Shown piece after piece: positions 1-5,601 of a DNA stretch of 5,668 nt. The stretch spans positions 1-5,668 of the forward strand of contig CADCCA010000075.1 of assembly GCA_902799855.1 (NCBI GenBank), read 5' to 3'. How positions within the stretch are numbered: the first letter of the stretch is position 1; each line of letters starts with the position of its first letter. The position numbers and the translations under genes are program-made. The notes under the pieces were generated by a model. It was given only the letters and a program-made list of their open reading frames with translations. It was not told the origin of the DNA and did no database searches. Source of the DNA: an uncultured Erysipelotrichaceae bacterium (GTDB lineage Bacteria > Bacillota_I > Bacilli_A > RFN20 > CAG-826).

Positions 1-582
1 AGGAATCTTTTTAACAAAGCGTTCCACTCTCTTATTACGGTAGTGAGCAATATCAAAGACATAGAATAATCCAGCGACAATATTAAGGAGAATATCTTTA
101 AAGAATGTTCTCTTATGAACTTTTCTTCTTAAAGCAGGAAGATATGAGAAATAGACTTGTCTCCAAATGAATTTATTCTTCTTACCAATCTTTTCTCTAT
201 CACCAACTTCTCTAGACATACCATCCACTGGGAAGATATCGATAAAGACACCTTGATTAATGCGGTGATTCTTAAATGCGTTTTCTAAAAATGTTGTGGA
301 TGAATCACGCAATTTTGCGTAGTTATAAATATAGCAAGGATCACTTTTGAATGTTTGAATGAAATATGGTGTGCCTTCATATTCAGATTGTAATTGAATA
401 TATTTTTCATAATCTTTTCTTGGCATACCGACATCAATATCATCATCCCAAGGAATAAAACCTTTATGTCTAATAGCCCCTAAAGCAGTGCCATACACTA
501 AAAAGTATTCAAGGTTGTGCTTATCACAAACTTTGATGAAGGCTTTTAAAATATCGAGTTGTTTTTGTTGTAACGGATTCAT
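1..582 (-). CDS. LicD family phosphotransferase, partial (C-terminus beyond the window)
   Basis: The minus strand encodes 194 residues from an ATG at 582 to the window edge with no stop, so the C-terminus is missing. LicD-family proteins are nucleotidyltransferase-fold enzymes that move phosphocholine or related phospho-substituents onto teichoic acids, capsules or other surface glycans. The family signature is clear: VYGTALGAIRHKGFIPWDDDID at about residues 29-50, with the metal-binding Asp cluster D46-D48 and D50, then GVFIDIFPVDG at about 111-121. Family members are often around 260-300 residues, so perhaps a third is lost. The gene follows the phosphopantetheinyl transferase gene by 32 bases on the same strand. 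No SD is visible before the ATG. The ATG is the only plausible start because no in-frame start lies close upstream and the N-terminus (MNPLQQKQLDILKAF) matches the family pattern. The family is secure; the transferred group and acceptor cannot be told from sequence. Confidence 0.9.
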   Translation of the reverse strand, partial: MNPLQQKQLDILKAFIKVCDKHNLEYFLVYGTALGAIRHKGFIPWDDDIDVGMPRKDYEKYIQLQSEYEGTPYFIQTFKSDPCYIYNYAKLRDSSTTFLENAFKNHRINQGVFIDIFPVDGMSREVGDREKIGKKNKFIWRQVYFSYLPALRRKVHKRTFFKDILLNIVAGLFYVFDIAHYRNKRVERFVKKIP

Positions 583-594
583 AGTGATACAAAG

Positions 595-623
595 ATAATA
601 TACAAATTATCCAATTATGACAA
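595..623 (-). promoter_or_regulatory. Possible promoter for the licD-family gene
   Basis: Read on the minus strand, TTGTCA (623-618) and TATTAT (600-595) are separated by 17 bases, each one mismatch from consensus. The predicted start of transcription is near 588, leaving only about six bases before the ATG at 582. The -35 box lies inside the loop and stem of the inverted repeat at 604-634 and overlaps the end of the upstream gene. AT-rich DNA gives such matches by chance, so confidence is modest. Confidence 0.35.
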
Positions 624-634
624 TTGGTTAATTT
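604..634. repeat. AT-rich inverted repeat over the phosphopantetheinyl transferase stop codon
   Basis: Positions 604-616 pair with 622-634 across a five-base loop (617-621), with a single T/T mismatch (610/628). The core is CCAATT-ATGAC-AATTGG, and the stop codon of the minus-strand gene lies in the stem and loop at 615-617. On the plus strand a run of six T follows (632-637), overlapping the end of the stem. On the minus strand, the direction of the flanking genes, no T-run follows. It could be a weak transcript-end hairpin, a processing site between the two genes, or an operator. The stem has only two G-C pairs, so it is not a convincing terminator. Confidence 0.4.
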
Positions 635-1217
635 TTTCCATTTTTATTTCAAATTCTTCTTTTGATTCTCTGGTGATGGAAACAATGTGTTTATCATAGA
701 CGAAAGTCTTGCTTTGATAATCTTTCCCTTTATATGTTTTTAAACCATTTAATGGTAAAGATGGTATTTCTTTAACATGGCTTATGGAACTACCAATGCA
801 TTTAATCAAACTTTCTTTAGCACACCATAAGTAATAAAAATCAGCGTGTTCTTTAATCATTTTAGCTTCTGCCTCATTAAAGATTCTAATTAAAGAAGAC
901 ATGTTCTTTTCGACGTTCTCTTCGATATCAACACCGACCTCTTTATTAGATATCGCCATCACGATATATTTACCAGAATGAGAGATGTTAAAATATGGGC
1001 CATTTTCAAAAAAGGGCTTACCCATGTCATTAAAAAGTAGGGGTTCGTTAGATAAAGAATTAACTAAATAAGAACTTGCTAAAGAACGGATTTGATCAAT
1101 CTCGTTTTTATATTTCATTGCCTTTTCTTTTTGGCTTTCATTCACCTTGCTAAGAAGAACTTTTTGGTGACGAAAGGCAAGTTCTACATCTAATACAACT
1201 AATCTCACGATTTCCAT
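615..1217 (-). CDS. Sfp-type 4'-phosphopantetheinyl transferase
   Basis: This 200-residue protein belongs to the 4'-phosphopantetheinyl transferase superfamily. These enzymes move the phosphopantetheine arm of coenzyme A onto a conserved serine of acyl or peptidyl carrier proteins in the cytoplasm. The motif order is typical: GKPFF at 66-70, FNISHSG at 76-82, GVDIEE at 95-100 and WCAKESLIK at 131-139. D97, E99 and E135 are the expected magnesium ligands and K139 the conserved lysine. The length is close to Sfp-type enzymes and well above the shorter AcpS type. The target is not in the window: it could be a fatty-acid acyl carrier protein, a Dlt-type D-alanyl carrier protein or a peptide synthetase. 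The downstream LicD-type surface enzyme makes a cell-envelope role conceivable, but that is inference. The ATG at 1217 has no SD and sits seven bases past a -10-like box. Confidence 0.92.
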   Translation of the reverse strand: MEIVRLVVLDVELAFRHQKVLLSKVNESQKEKAMKYKNEIDQIRSLASSYLVNSLSNEPLLFNDMGKPFFENGPYFNISHSGKYIVMAISNKEVGVDIEENVEKNMSSLIRIFNEAEAKMIKEHADFYYLWCAKESLIKCIGSSISHVKEIPSLPLNGLKTYKGKDYQSKTFVYDKHIVSITRESKEEFEIKMEKINQLS

Positions 1218-1223
1218 ACTTAC

Positions 1224-1251
1224 ATTGTAGTCTTAAAAAAATAAAGTTCAA
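1224..1251 (-). promoter_or_regulatory. Probable promoter for the phosphopantetheinyl transferase gene, giving a leaderless start
   Basis: On the minus strand, TTGAAC (1251-1246) is followed after 16 bases by TACAAT (1229-1224), matching the -35 and -10 consensus at four and five of six positions. Transcription would start at about 1217, which is the A of the ATG itself. The absence of any purine-rich SD upstream agrees with a leaderless mRNA. Confidence 0.5.
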
Positions 1252-1265
1252 TTTTTATAAACCTT

Positions 1266-1285
1266 TATAATTATTGGTGTAAAAT
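1266..1285 (+). promoter_or_regulatory. Candidate -10 elements for malQ
   Basis: Two -10-like hexamers lie in the 78-base divergent intergenic region: a perfect TATAAT (1266-1271) and TAAAAT (1280-1285), the second directly preceded by TG. The first would give a leader of about 18 bases, the second one of about 4 bases before the ATG at 1296. Neither has a good -35 box at standard spacing. No SD precedes malQ; the only GGA (1292-1294) is one base from the ATG, too close to work normally. Confidence 0.35.
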
Positions 1286-1295
1286 AATAGCGGAT

Positions 1296-2666
1296 ATGAT
1301 CAAGAAAAATGTCGGCATATTACTTCCTATAGCATCATTACCCGGAGACCATGGCATCGGAGATTTTTCTTCGTATGCTTATGAATTTATCGATTGGTTA
1401 AAAGAACATCATTACCGCTATTGGCAAATTCTTCCTATGAATCCAGTCGGTCCTGGTAATTCTCCATATGTCACTATTTGTAGTGAGGCCATTGATATTC
1501 GCTATATCAGTTTATCTGATTTAGTGGATATGGGCTTATTAAAGAAAGTTCCAGACCATCATAAACGCACTAACAAAGTTGATTATGATGATGTTTATAA
1601 TTTCAAAGATAAATATCTTAGAAAAGCCTTTAAAAAGAGCACTTATAATCTAGCAAGATTTAAAAAGGAAAATCCTTGGAGTGTTTCTTATGGCAAATAT
1701 TTAGTGCTCAAAAAGATTAATAACAATCTCCCATGGAATGAATGGAGTAATTTCGACATTCCAGAAGAATTAAAAAACGAAGCTGATTACCATGTTTGGT
1801 GCCAATATATTGCTTACAAGCAATGGAAAAAGATTTTGAGTTACGCTCATAACGCTAATGTCGCTATCATTGCAGACTGCCCATTCTATGTCGGCTTAGA
1901 TAGTGTTGATTGCTACTTACACCAAGATGAATTCTTATTAGATGAAAATAAAAGACCAACCTTCATCAGTGGTTGTCCACCAGATGCCTTCTCAGATGAT
2001 GGCCAAACCTGGGGTACACCAATCTATAACTTCGATAAGATGAGAGAAAATGGTTATAGTTTCTTAATTAATCGTATTGGTTTCTTAAGCCAATATTGCG
2101 ATATCTTAAGACTCGATCACTTTAGAGCGTTTGATACATATTGTATCATTCCTGCAGGTGATGAAAACGCTAGACGTGGTGTTTGGAAAGTCGGCCCAAG
2201 ATATGAATTCTTTGATGAGCTTTATAGACGTTATCCAAATATCAATTTAATTGCTGAAGACTTAGGTGATCTCTTTGATAGTGTTCTTGAATTAAGAGAC
2301 CATTATAATCTCCCAGGTATGAGAATCATGGAGTTCAATATCTTTGATAACCTTGAAGAAAGTGACAAAGTAGTTGTTTATCCAGGCACTCACGATAACC
2401 AAACTTTATATGGCTGGTTGAAGTCATTAGGCGAATGGCATATCAATTTCTTAAATGAAAAATTCCATCATCCACGTGATCTTTACCGCGCTGTTTTCGA
2501 TCACATTTGGAATATGAAGAGCTATATCACAATCTTCCAATTACAAGACATCTTAAAACTAGACGATAGAGCGAGAATTAACTTCCCAAGTACAGTCGGA
2601 GATCATAACTGGAGTTTCAAACTCAGAGACTTGTCTTGGAGAAATAAAGTGAAATTTGGTCAATAG
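1296..2666 (+). CDS. malQ: 4-alpha-glucanotransferase (amylomaltase, GH77)
   Basis: MalQ transfers alpha-1,4-glucan segments between maltooligosaccharides, releasing glucose, in cytoplasmic maltodextrin or glycogen metabolism. The 456-residue protein shows the GH77 core: GILLPIASLPGDHGIGDF at 7-24, QILPMNPVGPGNSPY at 44-58, IADCPFYVG at 192-200, the nucleophile D274 in LRLDHFRAF, the acid/base E321 in LIAEDLG and the third catalytic Asp D367 in PGTHDNQT. All three catalytic carboxylates are present, so it should be active. It is shorter than the roughly 490-500 residues of many MalQ proteins. The segment after SPY (residues 59-72, VTICSEAIDIRYIS) differs from the common SPYQSFSAFAGNP block. 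The ATG at 1296 fits the family N-terminus although no SD is seen. The gene stands alone, divergent from the phosphopantetheinyl transferase gene, with the feo promoter starting three bases after its stop. No other sugar gene is in view. Confidence 0.96.
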   Translation: MIKKNVGILLPIASLPGDHGIGDFSSYAYEFIDWLKEHHYRYWQILPMNPVGPGNSPYVTICSEAIDIRYISLSDLVDMGLLKKVPDHHKRTNKVDYDDVYNFKDKYLRKAFKKSTYNLARFKKENPWSVSYGKYLVLKKINNNLPWNEWSNFDIPEELKNEADYHVWCQYIAYKQWKKILSYAHNANVAIIADCPFYVGLDSVDCYLHQDEFLLDENKRPTFISGCPPDAFSDDGQTWGTPIYNFDKMRENGYSFLINRIGFLSQYCDILRLDHFRAFDTYCIIPAGDENARRGVWKVGPRYEFFDELYRRYPNINLIAEDLGDLFDSVLELRDHYNLPGMRIMEFNIFDNLEESDKVVVYPGTHDNQTLYGWLKSLGEWHINFLNEKFHHPRDLYRAVFDHIWNMKSYITIFQLQDILKLDDRARINFPSTVGDHNWSFKLRDLSWRNKVKFGQ

Positions 2667-2669
2667 ACG

Positions 2670-2697
2670 TTGACAGGCACAGAAATATTTCTATAAT
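2670..2697 (+). promoter_or_regulatory. Consensus sigma-70/SigA-type promoter of the feo operon
   Basis: Perfect TTGACA (2670-2675) and perfect TATAAT (2692-2697) boxes are separated by 16 bases. They begin three bases after the malQ stop codon. Transcription is predicted to start near 2704, giving a leader of about 76 bases before feoA1. A promoter this strong in front of an iron transporter would be expected to need repression, which fits the dyads immediately downstream. Confidence 0.88.
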
Positions 2698-2703
2698 AGT
2701 TAT

Positions 2704-2721
2704 AGTTAGCGATAACTAACT
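2704..2721 (+). promoter_or_regulatory. Dyad 1 of the feo leader: candidate metalloregulator operator at the transcription start
   Basis: AGTTAG (2704-2709), six bases, then CTAACT (2716-2721) form a perfect 6+6 inverted repeat exactly at the predicted transcription start. The same dyad with the same spacing but a different spacer recurs at 2750-2767. Related half-site copies overlap it: AGTTAT (2698-2703) pairs with ATAACT (2712-2717). Conserved arms and spacing with unconserved spacers suggest protein binding. A DtxR/MntR-family iron or manganese repressor is the natural candidate, since DtxR-type sites carry a GTTAG...CTAAC core, but the regulator is not in the window. Confidence 0.6.
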
Positions 2722-2742
2722 CTTAGTGTCGCTATTATTTTT
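2707..2742 (+). terminator. Intrinsic terminator or attenuator in the feo leader (also downstream of malQ)
   Basis: TAGCGATA (2707-2714) pairs with TGTCGCTA (2727-2734), including one G-U pair. After a bulged A (2715), CTAA (2716-2719) pairs with TTAG (2723-2726) around a three-base loop. The T-rich tract TTATTTTT follows directly (2735-2742). This is an intrinsic-terminator layout of about 12 pairs. It would end malQ transcripts, but it also lies after the feo promoter, so feo transcription must read through it. That makes it a candidate attenuator. Confidence 0.6.
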
Positions 2743-2749
2743 AAGGAAT

Positions 2750-2767
2750 AGTTAGTCATATCTAACT
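2750..2767 (+). promoter_or_regulatory. Dyad 2 of the feo leader, abutting the feoA1 Shine-Dalgarno site
   Basis: AGTTAG (2750-2755), six bases, then CTAACT (2762-2767) repeat dyad 1 with 46 bases between starts. The right arm ends exactly where the SD GGAGG (2768-2772) begins. It could be a second repressor site. In RNA it could form a small hairpin next to the SD, or pair in alternative ways with the arms of dyad 1. Confidence 0.58.
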
Positions 2768-2779
2768 GGAGGTAATCTT

Positions 2780-2992
2780 ATGCCAATTGTCATCGCACCA
2801 ACAGACGTTGAATTATCAATCGTTAAAATTCTTCTTGATGAAAAGACAAAACGTCATCTCGAATCTTTAGGCGTCGTCACTAATAGCAAGATTACTGTTG
2901 TGTCCTCTCGTGGTGGTAATGTCATCTGCGTTGTTAAAGGCGTACGTTTAGCCTTAAACCGCGAAACCGCGAGCAAAATTCTAGTAGCGTAG
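2780..2992 (+). CDS. feoA: FeoA-domain protein, divergent first copy
   Basis: This 70-residue cytoplasmic protein has the size and beta-rich pattern of the FeoA SH3-like domain. FeoA proteins support the FeoB ferrous iron transporter, probably by contacting its cytoplasmic side. The conserved core shows as KRHLESLGVVTNSKITVV at about 24-41 and a later VKGVRLALNRETASKILV at about 52-69. These line up with the second copy's RRRLFDMGVTPGAKVVL and IRGYELSLRKAEAALV. It lacks the APMGDP loop of the canonical copy, having a shorter SSRGGN turn instead, so the two copies have probably specialised. Translation is well set: GGAGG (2768-2772) lies seven bases before the ATG. It is the first gene of the operon, directly after the regulated leader. 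Tandem feoA genes are familiar in Firmicute feo operons. Confidence 0.88.
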   Translation: MPIVIAPTDVELSIVKILLDEKTKRHLESLGVVTNSKITVVSSRGGNVICVVKGVRLALNRETASKILVA

Positions 2993-3005
2993 AAAGGAAG
3001 GAATT

Positions 3006-3242
3006 ATGCTAAAAAAACTAGACCAAATTGAAAAAGGCGAGACTGGCCTTGTCAAAAGTGTCGAAGGAGATGGCAAAATTCGTCGTCGTTTATTCGACAT
3101 GGGTGTCACACCAGGCGCAAAAGTGGTGTTAAGAAAGAAAGCGCCAATGGGCGACCCAATTGAATTAACCATTCGTGGTTATGAATTATCACTTAGAAAA
3201 GCGGAAGCTGCTCTAGTGAACATCGAGGTGGAGGATAAATAA
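3006..3242 (+). CDS. feoA: FeoA, canonical second copy
   Basis: This 78-residue FeoA-domain protein is an accessory cytoplasmic partner of FeoB in ferrous iron uptake. It carries the full family pattern: KIRRRLFDMGVTPGAKVVL at about 24-42, then RKKAPMGDPIELTIRGYELSLRKAEA at about 43-68. Its length is typical. It starts 13 bases after feoA1, with the purine-rich SD AAGGAAGG (2994-3001) four bases before the ATG. Its stop is two bases before the feoB ATG, so translation is probably coupled. That spacing and its canonical sequence make it the more likely direct FeoB partner, which is inference. Confidence 0.95.
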   Translation: MLKKLDQIEKGETGLVKSVEGDGKIRRRLFDMGVTPGAKVVLRKKAPMGDPIELTIRGYELSLRKAEAALVNIEVEDK

Positions 3243-3244
3243 AT

Positions 3245-5584
3245 ATGAGAAAGTTTGCTCTAGCCGGGAATCCTAACTCAGGTAAAACCACCTTATTCAA
3301 CTCCTTAACTGGTGCAACAGCGCACGTTGGTAACTGGCCAGGTGTTACTGTTGATAAAAGAGAAGGTACTTATAAGAAACTTGGTGAACCAATTTATATC
3401 GTTGACTTACCAGGTATCTATTCCTTATCTCCATATACACCAGAAGAAGTTATCTCAAGAAATTACATTCTTGATGAAAAACCAGATTGTGTCATCAACA
3501 TCGTTGACGCAACAAACTTAGAAAGAAACTTGTACTTAACAACCCAATTACTTGAAATTGATGTTCCAGTAATCGTGGCCTTAAATATGAGCGACGTAGT
3601 CAGAAAAAACGGCGATCAAATCGATGCTGAAACTCTTGCAAAGAGAATTGGTGTCCCAGTTGTAGAAATCTCTGCCTTAAAGCAAGAAAACTTAGACACC
3701 TTAATGCAAGAAGCTGTTAAAGCTGCTAATAAGGAAAGAAAAGGCACAACAATCATCGGTGATAAAGACTTATTACATCTTATCAACGATGTGAAAATTG
3801 CCTTTGAATTAAAGGAAATTGAAAATCCTTTATTCCACGCTATTAAGTTAGTCAAATTAGACGAACTTGAAGTGAAAATGCATCCAGAAACTGTTGAAAC
3901 AGTCAACAAATTCAAAGCGTCATTCAACAACGATACATTCGGTTCAGACTTTGAAGCTTTAATCGCTGATAGCCGTTATGAATATATCGCTAAGAACTAT
4001 GCTGTTACATTCAAAAAAGCGGAAAAGAGCGAGGATGGTAATGAAAAACTCAGTAAATCAGACAAGATTGATAGAGTTTTAACACATCGTATTTGGGCCT
4101 TACCAATCTTTGTGGCCATCATGTTCTTTATCTTCCACTTCACATTCTCAGAAGACTTATTCTTCTTAAATCGTCTCTTCCATGTTGAAATCTCTAACGA
4201 AGGTTGGGTGAATTTCTTCACTGGTATGGGATATGAAGGCGAACCGTTAGCTGGTATTCCTTCCATTGGTGTATTCCTCCAAAGTTGGATGGGGGGATAT
4301 GAAGGCGAACCGTTAGCTGGTATTCCTTCCATTGGTGTATTCCTCCAAAGTTGGATGGGCTGGTTAACCGGTAGTGTCATTGATTTGTTTGGTAGTTTCA
4401 TGCCTGAAGGACAATGGTACACATCTCTTGTGTGCGATGGTATCTTAACTGGTTTAGATGCTGTCTTATCATTCGTCCCACAAATCATGATTCTCTTCTT
4501 GTTCATTGCTATTCTTGAAGATAGTGGTTATATGGCGCGTGTTGCCTTTATCTTAGATAGAGCGTTTAGAAAATTCGGTTTATCTGGTAAAGCATTCATC
4601 CCAATGTTAACCGGTTTCGGTTGTAGTGTTCCTGCGATTATGGCCACTAGAACATTAGAAGATGAAAGAGAAAAGAATAGAACTATTAGATTAATGACCT
4701 GCTTCTCATGTGGTGCTAAAGCACCAATCTGGGCTTTATTAGCGGGTGTCGGTGCGATGGCAGGATTCGCCGGTGATATCTTTGTATTTACAATTTATTT
4801 AGGCGGTATTGCTTGTGCGATTGTCTTCGCAATCTTTATGAAACTCTTCTCCAAAGATCAATACGTCTCTCCATTCATCATGGAATTACCAGCGTACCAT
4901 ATGCCACAAGCTAAAAACGTTGGTGCGCACCTTTGGGAAAAGTTCAAACATTATTTAATTAAAGCTGGTACCATCATTGCCGCTTGTACAATCGTCATTT
5001 GGTTCCTCAAATCATTCGGATGGGAAGGAGGCAAATTTGGCTTCTTAATGTTCGAAGAATTGAATGCAGAAACAAATGAAATGGAATGGGTCCTCCATAT
5101 CGATGGCTCCATCCTTGCTTACTTAGGTAGAGGTTTACGTTACTTCTTCTATCCATTAGGTTGCTTAGAGGGTGGCTGGACCAACAATGTTGATGGTTGG
5201 AAATATGTTGTCTCAACATTGACAGGCTTAATTGCTAAAGAAGATGTTGTTGCCACAATGGCAGAACTTGGTTTAGCAGAAGATACTGTTAGCTTATCAC
5301 TTGCAGGTGTTTACAGCTTTGCTGTTTACAACTTGTTCACATTACCATGCTTCGCCGCAATCGGCGCTGCTTATGGTGAACAAAAAGGTAAAGAATTCTG
5401 GCTCACATTATTATGGTGGTTTGCTATGTCCTATGGCTTCGCCTTAGTCGTGTACTGGTTAGGTTCTTTATATGCTGTTGCTTGGTGGGGTGGCTTATTA
5501 GTTACTGTCGCTTTAGCAGGTGGCATTACATGTGCTGGAATCATTGTTAATCGCCGTAATAAAATGGCATTAGCACAAGCATAA
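3245..5584 (+). CDS. feoB: Ferrous iron transporter FeoB, with an internal 22-residue tandem duplication
   Basis: FeoB is the inner-membrane ferrous iron transporter with an N-terminal GTPase. The 779-residue protein shows G1 GNPNSGKT (8-15), switch I WPGVT (31-35), G3 DLPG (54-57), G4 NMSD (114-117) and G5 SAL (143-145). A linker of the GDI type spans about 170-260. The membrane part begins at about 283-301. The first Gate motif includes SFVPQIMILFLFIAILEDSG (409-428) and the GFGCSVPAIMATRTLEDER block with C460. A SCGAKAPIWALL segment with C486 and C489 follows, then MELPAYHMP (546-554), the second Gate region LTGLIAKEDVVATM (659-672) and final membrane segments to about 767. Residues 329-350 are repeated exactly at 351-372, before the second membrane segment; without the extra copy the protein would be 757 residues. 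The frame is intact. The SD GGAGG (3230-3234) is ten bases from the ATG, inside the end of feoA2. Confidence 0.98.
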   Translation: MRKFALAGNPNSGKTTLFNSLTGATAHVGNWPGVTVDKREGTYKKLGEPIYIVDLPGIYSLSPYTPEEVISRNYILDEKPDCVINIVDATNLERNLYLTTQLLEIDVPVIVALNMSDVVRKNGDQIDAETLAKRIGVPVVEISALKQENLDTLMQEAVKAANKERKGTTIIGDKDLLHLINDVKIAFELKEIENPLFHAIKLVKLDELEVKMHPETVETVNKFKASFNNDTFGSDFEALIADSRYEYIAKNYAVTFKKAEKSEDGNEKLSKSDKIDRVLTHRIWALPIFVAIMFFIFHFTFSEDLFFLNRLFHVEISNEGWVNFFTGMGYEGEPLAGIPSIGVFLQSWMGGYEGEPLAGIPSIGVFLQSWMGWLTGSVIDLFGSFMPEGQWYTSLVCDGILTGLDAVLSFVPQIMILFLFIAILEDSGYMARVAFILDRAFRKFGLSGKAFIPMLTGFGCSVPAIMATRTLEDEREKNRTIRLMTCFSCGAKAPIWALLAGVGAMAGFAGDIFVFTIYLGGIACAIVFAIFMKLFSKDQYVSPFIMELPAYHMPQAKNVGAHLWEKFKHYLIKAGTIIAACTIVIWFLKSFGWEGGKFGFLMFEELNAETNEMEWVLHIDGSILAYLGRGLRYFFYPLGCLEGGWTNNVDGWKYVVSTLTGLIAKEDVVATMAELGLAEDTVSLSLAGVYSFAVYNLFTLPCFAAIGAAYGEQKGKEFWLTLLWWFAMSYGFALVVYWLGSLYAVAWWGGLLVTVALAGGITCAGIIVNRRNKMALAQA
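4228..4359 (+). repeat. Perfect 66-bp tandem duplication within feoB
   Basis: Copy one is 4228-4293 and copy two 4294-4359. They are identical over all 66 bases, and the flanking bases differ (4227 T against 4293 G; 4294 G against 4360 C). The length is a multiple of three, so 22 residues (GYEGEPLAGIPSIGVFLQSW plus MG) are duplicated in frame. Each unit begins and ends with GGG, so the seam makes a run of six G at 4291-4296. Identity even at third codon positions implies a very recent origin, or a read or assembly artefact. Confidence 0.98.
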
Positions 5585-5601
5585 CAAGAAAGGAGTCAAG
5601 T

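Noticed and set aside
1270..1298. Catabolite-repression (cre) site before malQ
   Set aside because: The stretch around TGTAAAATAATAGCGGA lacks the central CG and the symmetric arms of the cre consensus.
2704..2767. Fur box in the feo leader
   Set aside because: The dyads lack the GATAAT/ATTATC-type 7-1-7 pattern; the AGTTAG/CTAACT arms with a six-base spacer do not fit.
2704..2779. Known riboswitch class (for example the manganese yybP-ykoY type) in the feo leader
   Set aside because: The leader is only about 76 bases and consists mostly of the terminator hairpin and the dyads; no conserved aptamer core is recognisable.
4226..4362. Repeat as a mobile element or a microhomology (GGG-mediated) duplication
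   Set aside because: The unit is 66 bp with no terminal inverted repeats or transposase. Simple slippage between the two GGG ends would give a 63-bp unit sharing one GGG, not the 66-bp unit seen.
3997..4506. Long open frame on the minus strand opposite feoB, including the duplicated segment
   Set aside because: It is a shadow of feoB: no SD, no recognisable domain, and it lies wholly inside a well-supported gene. Other open frames inside feoA2 and feoB (2981-3172, 3312-3521, 3616-3930, 5007-5219) were dropped for the same reason.
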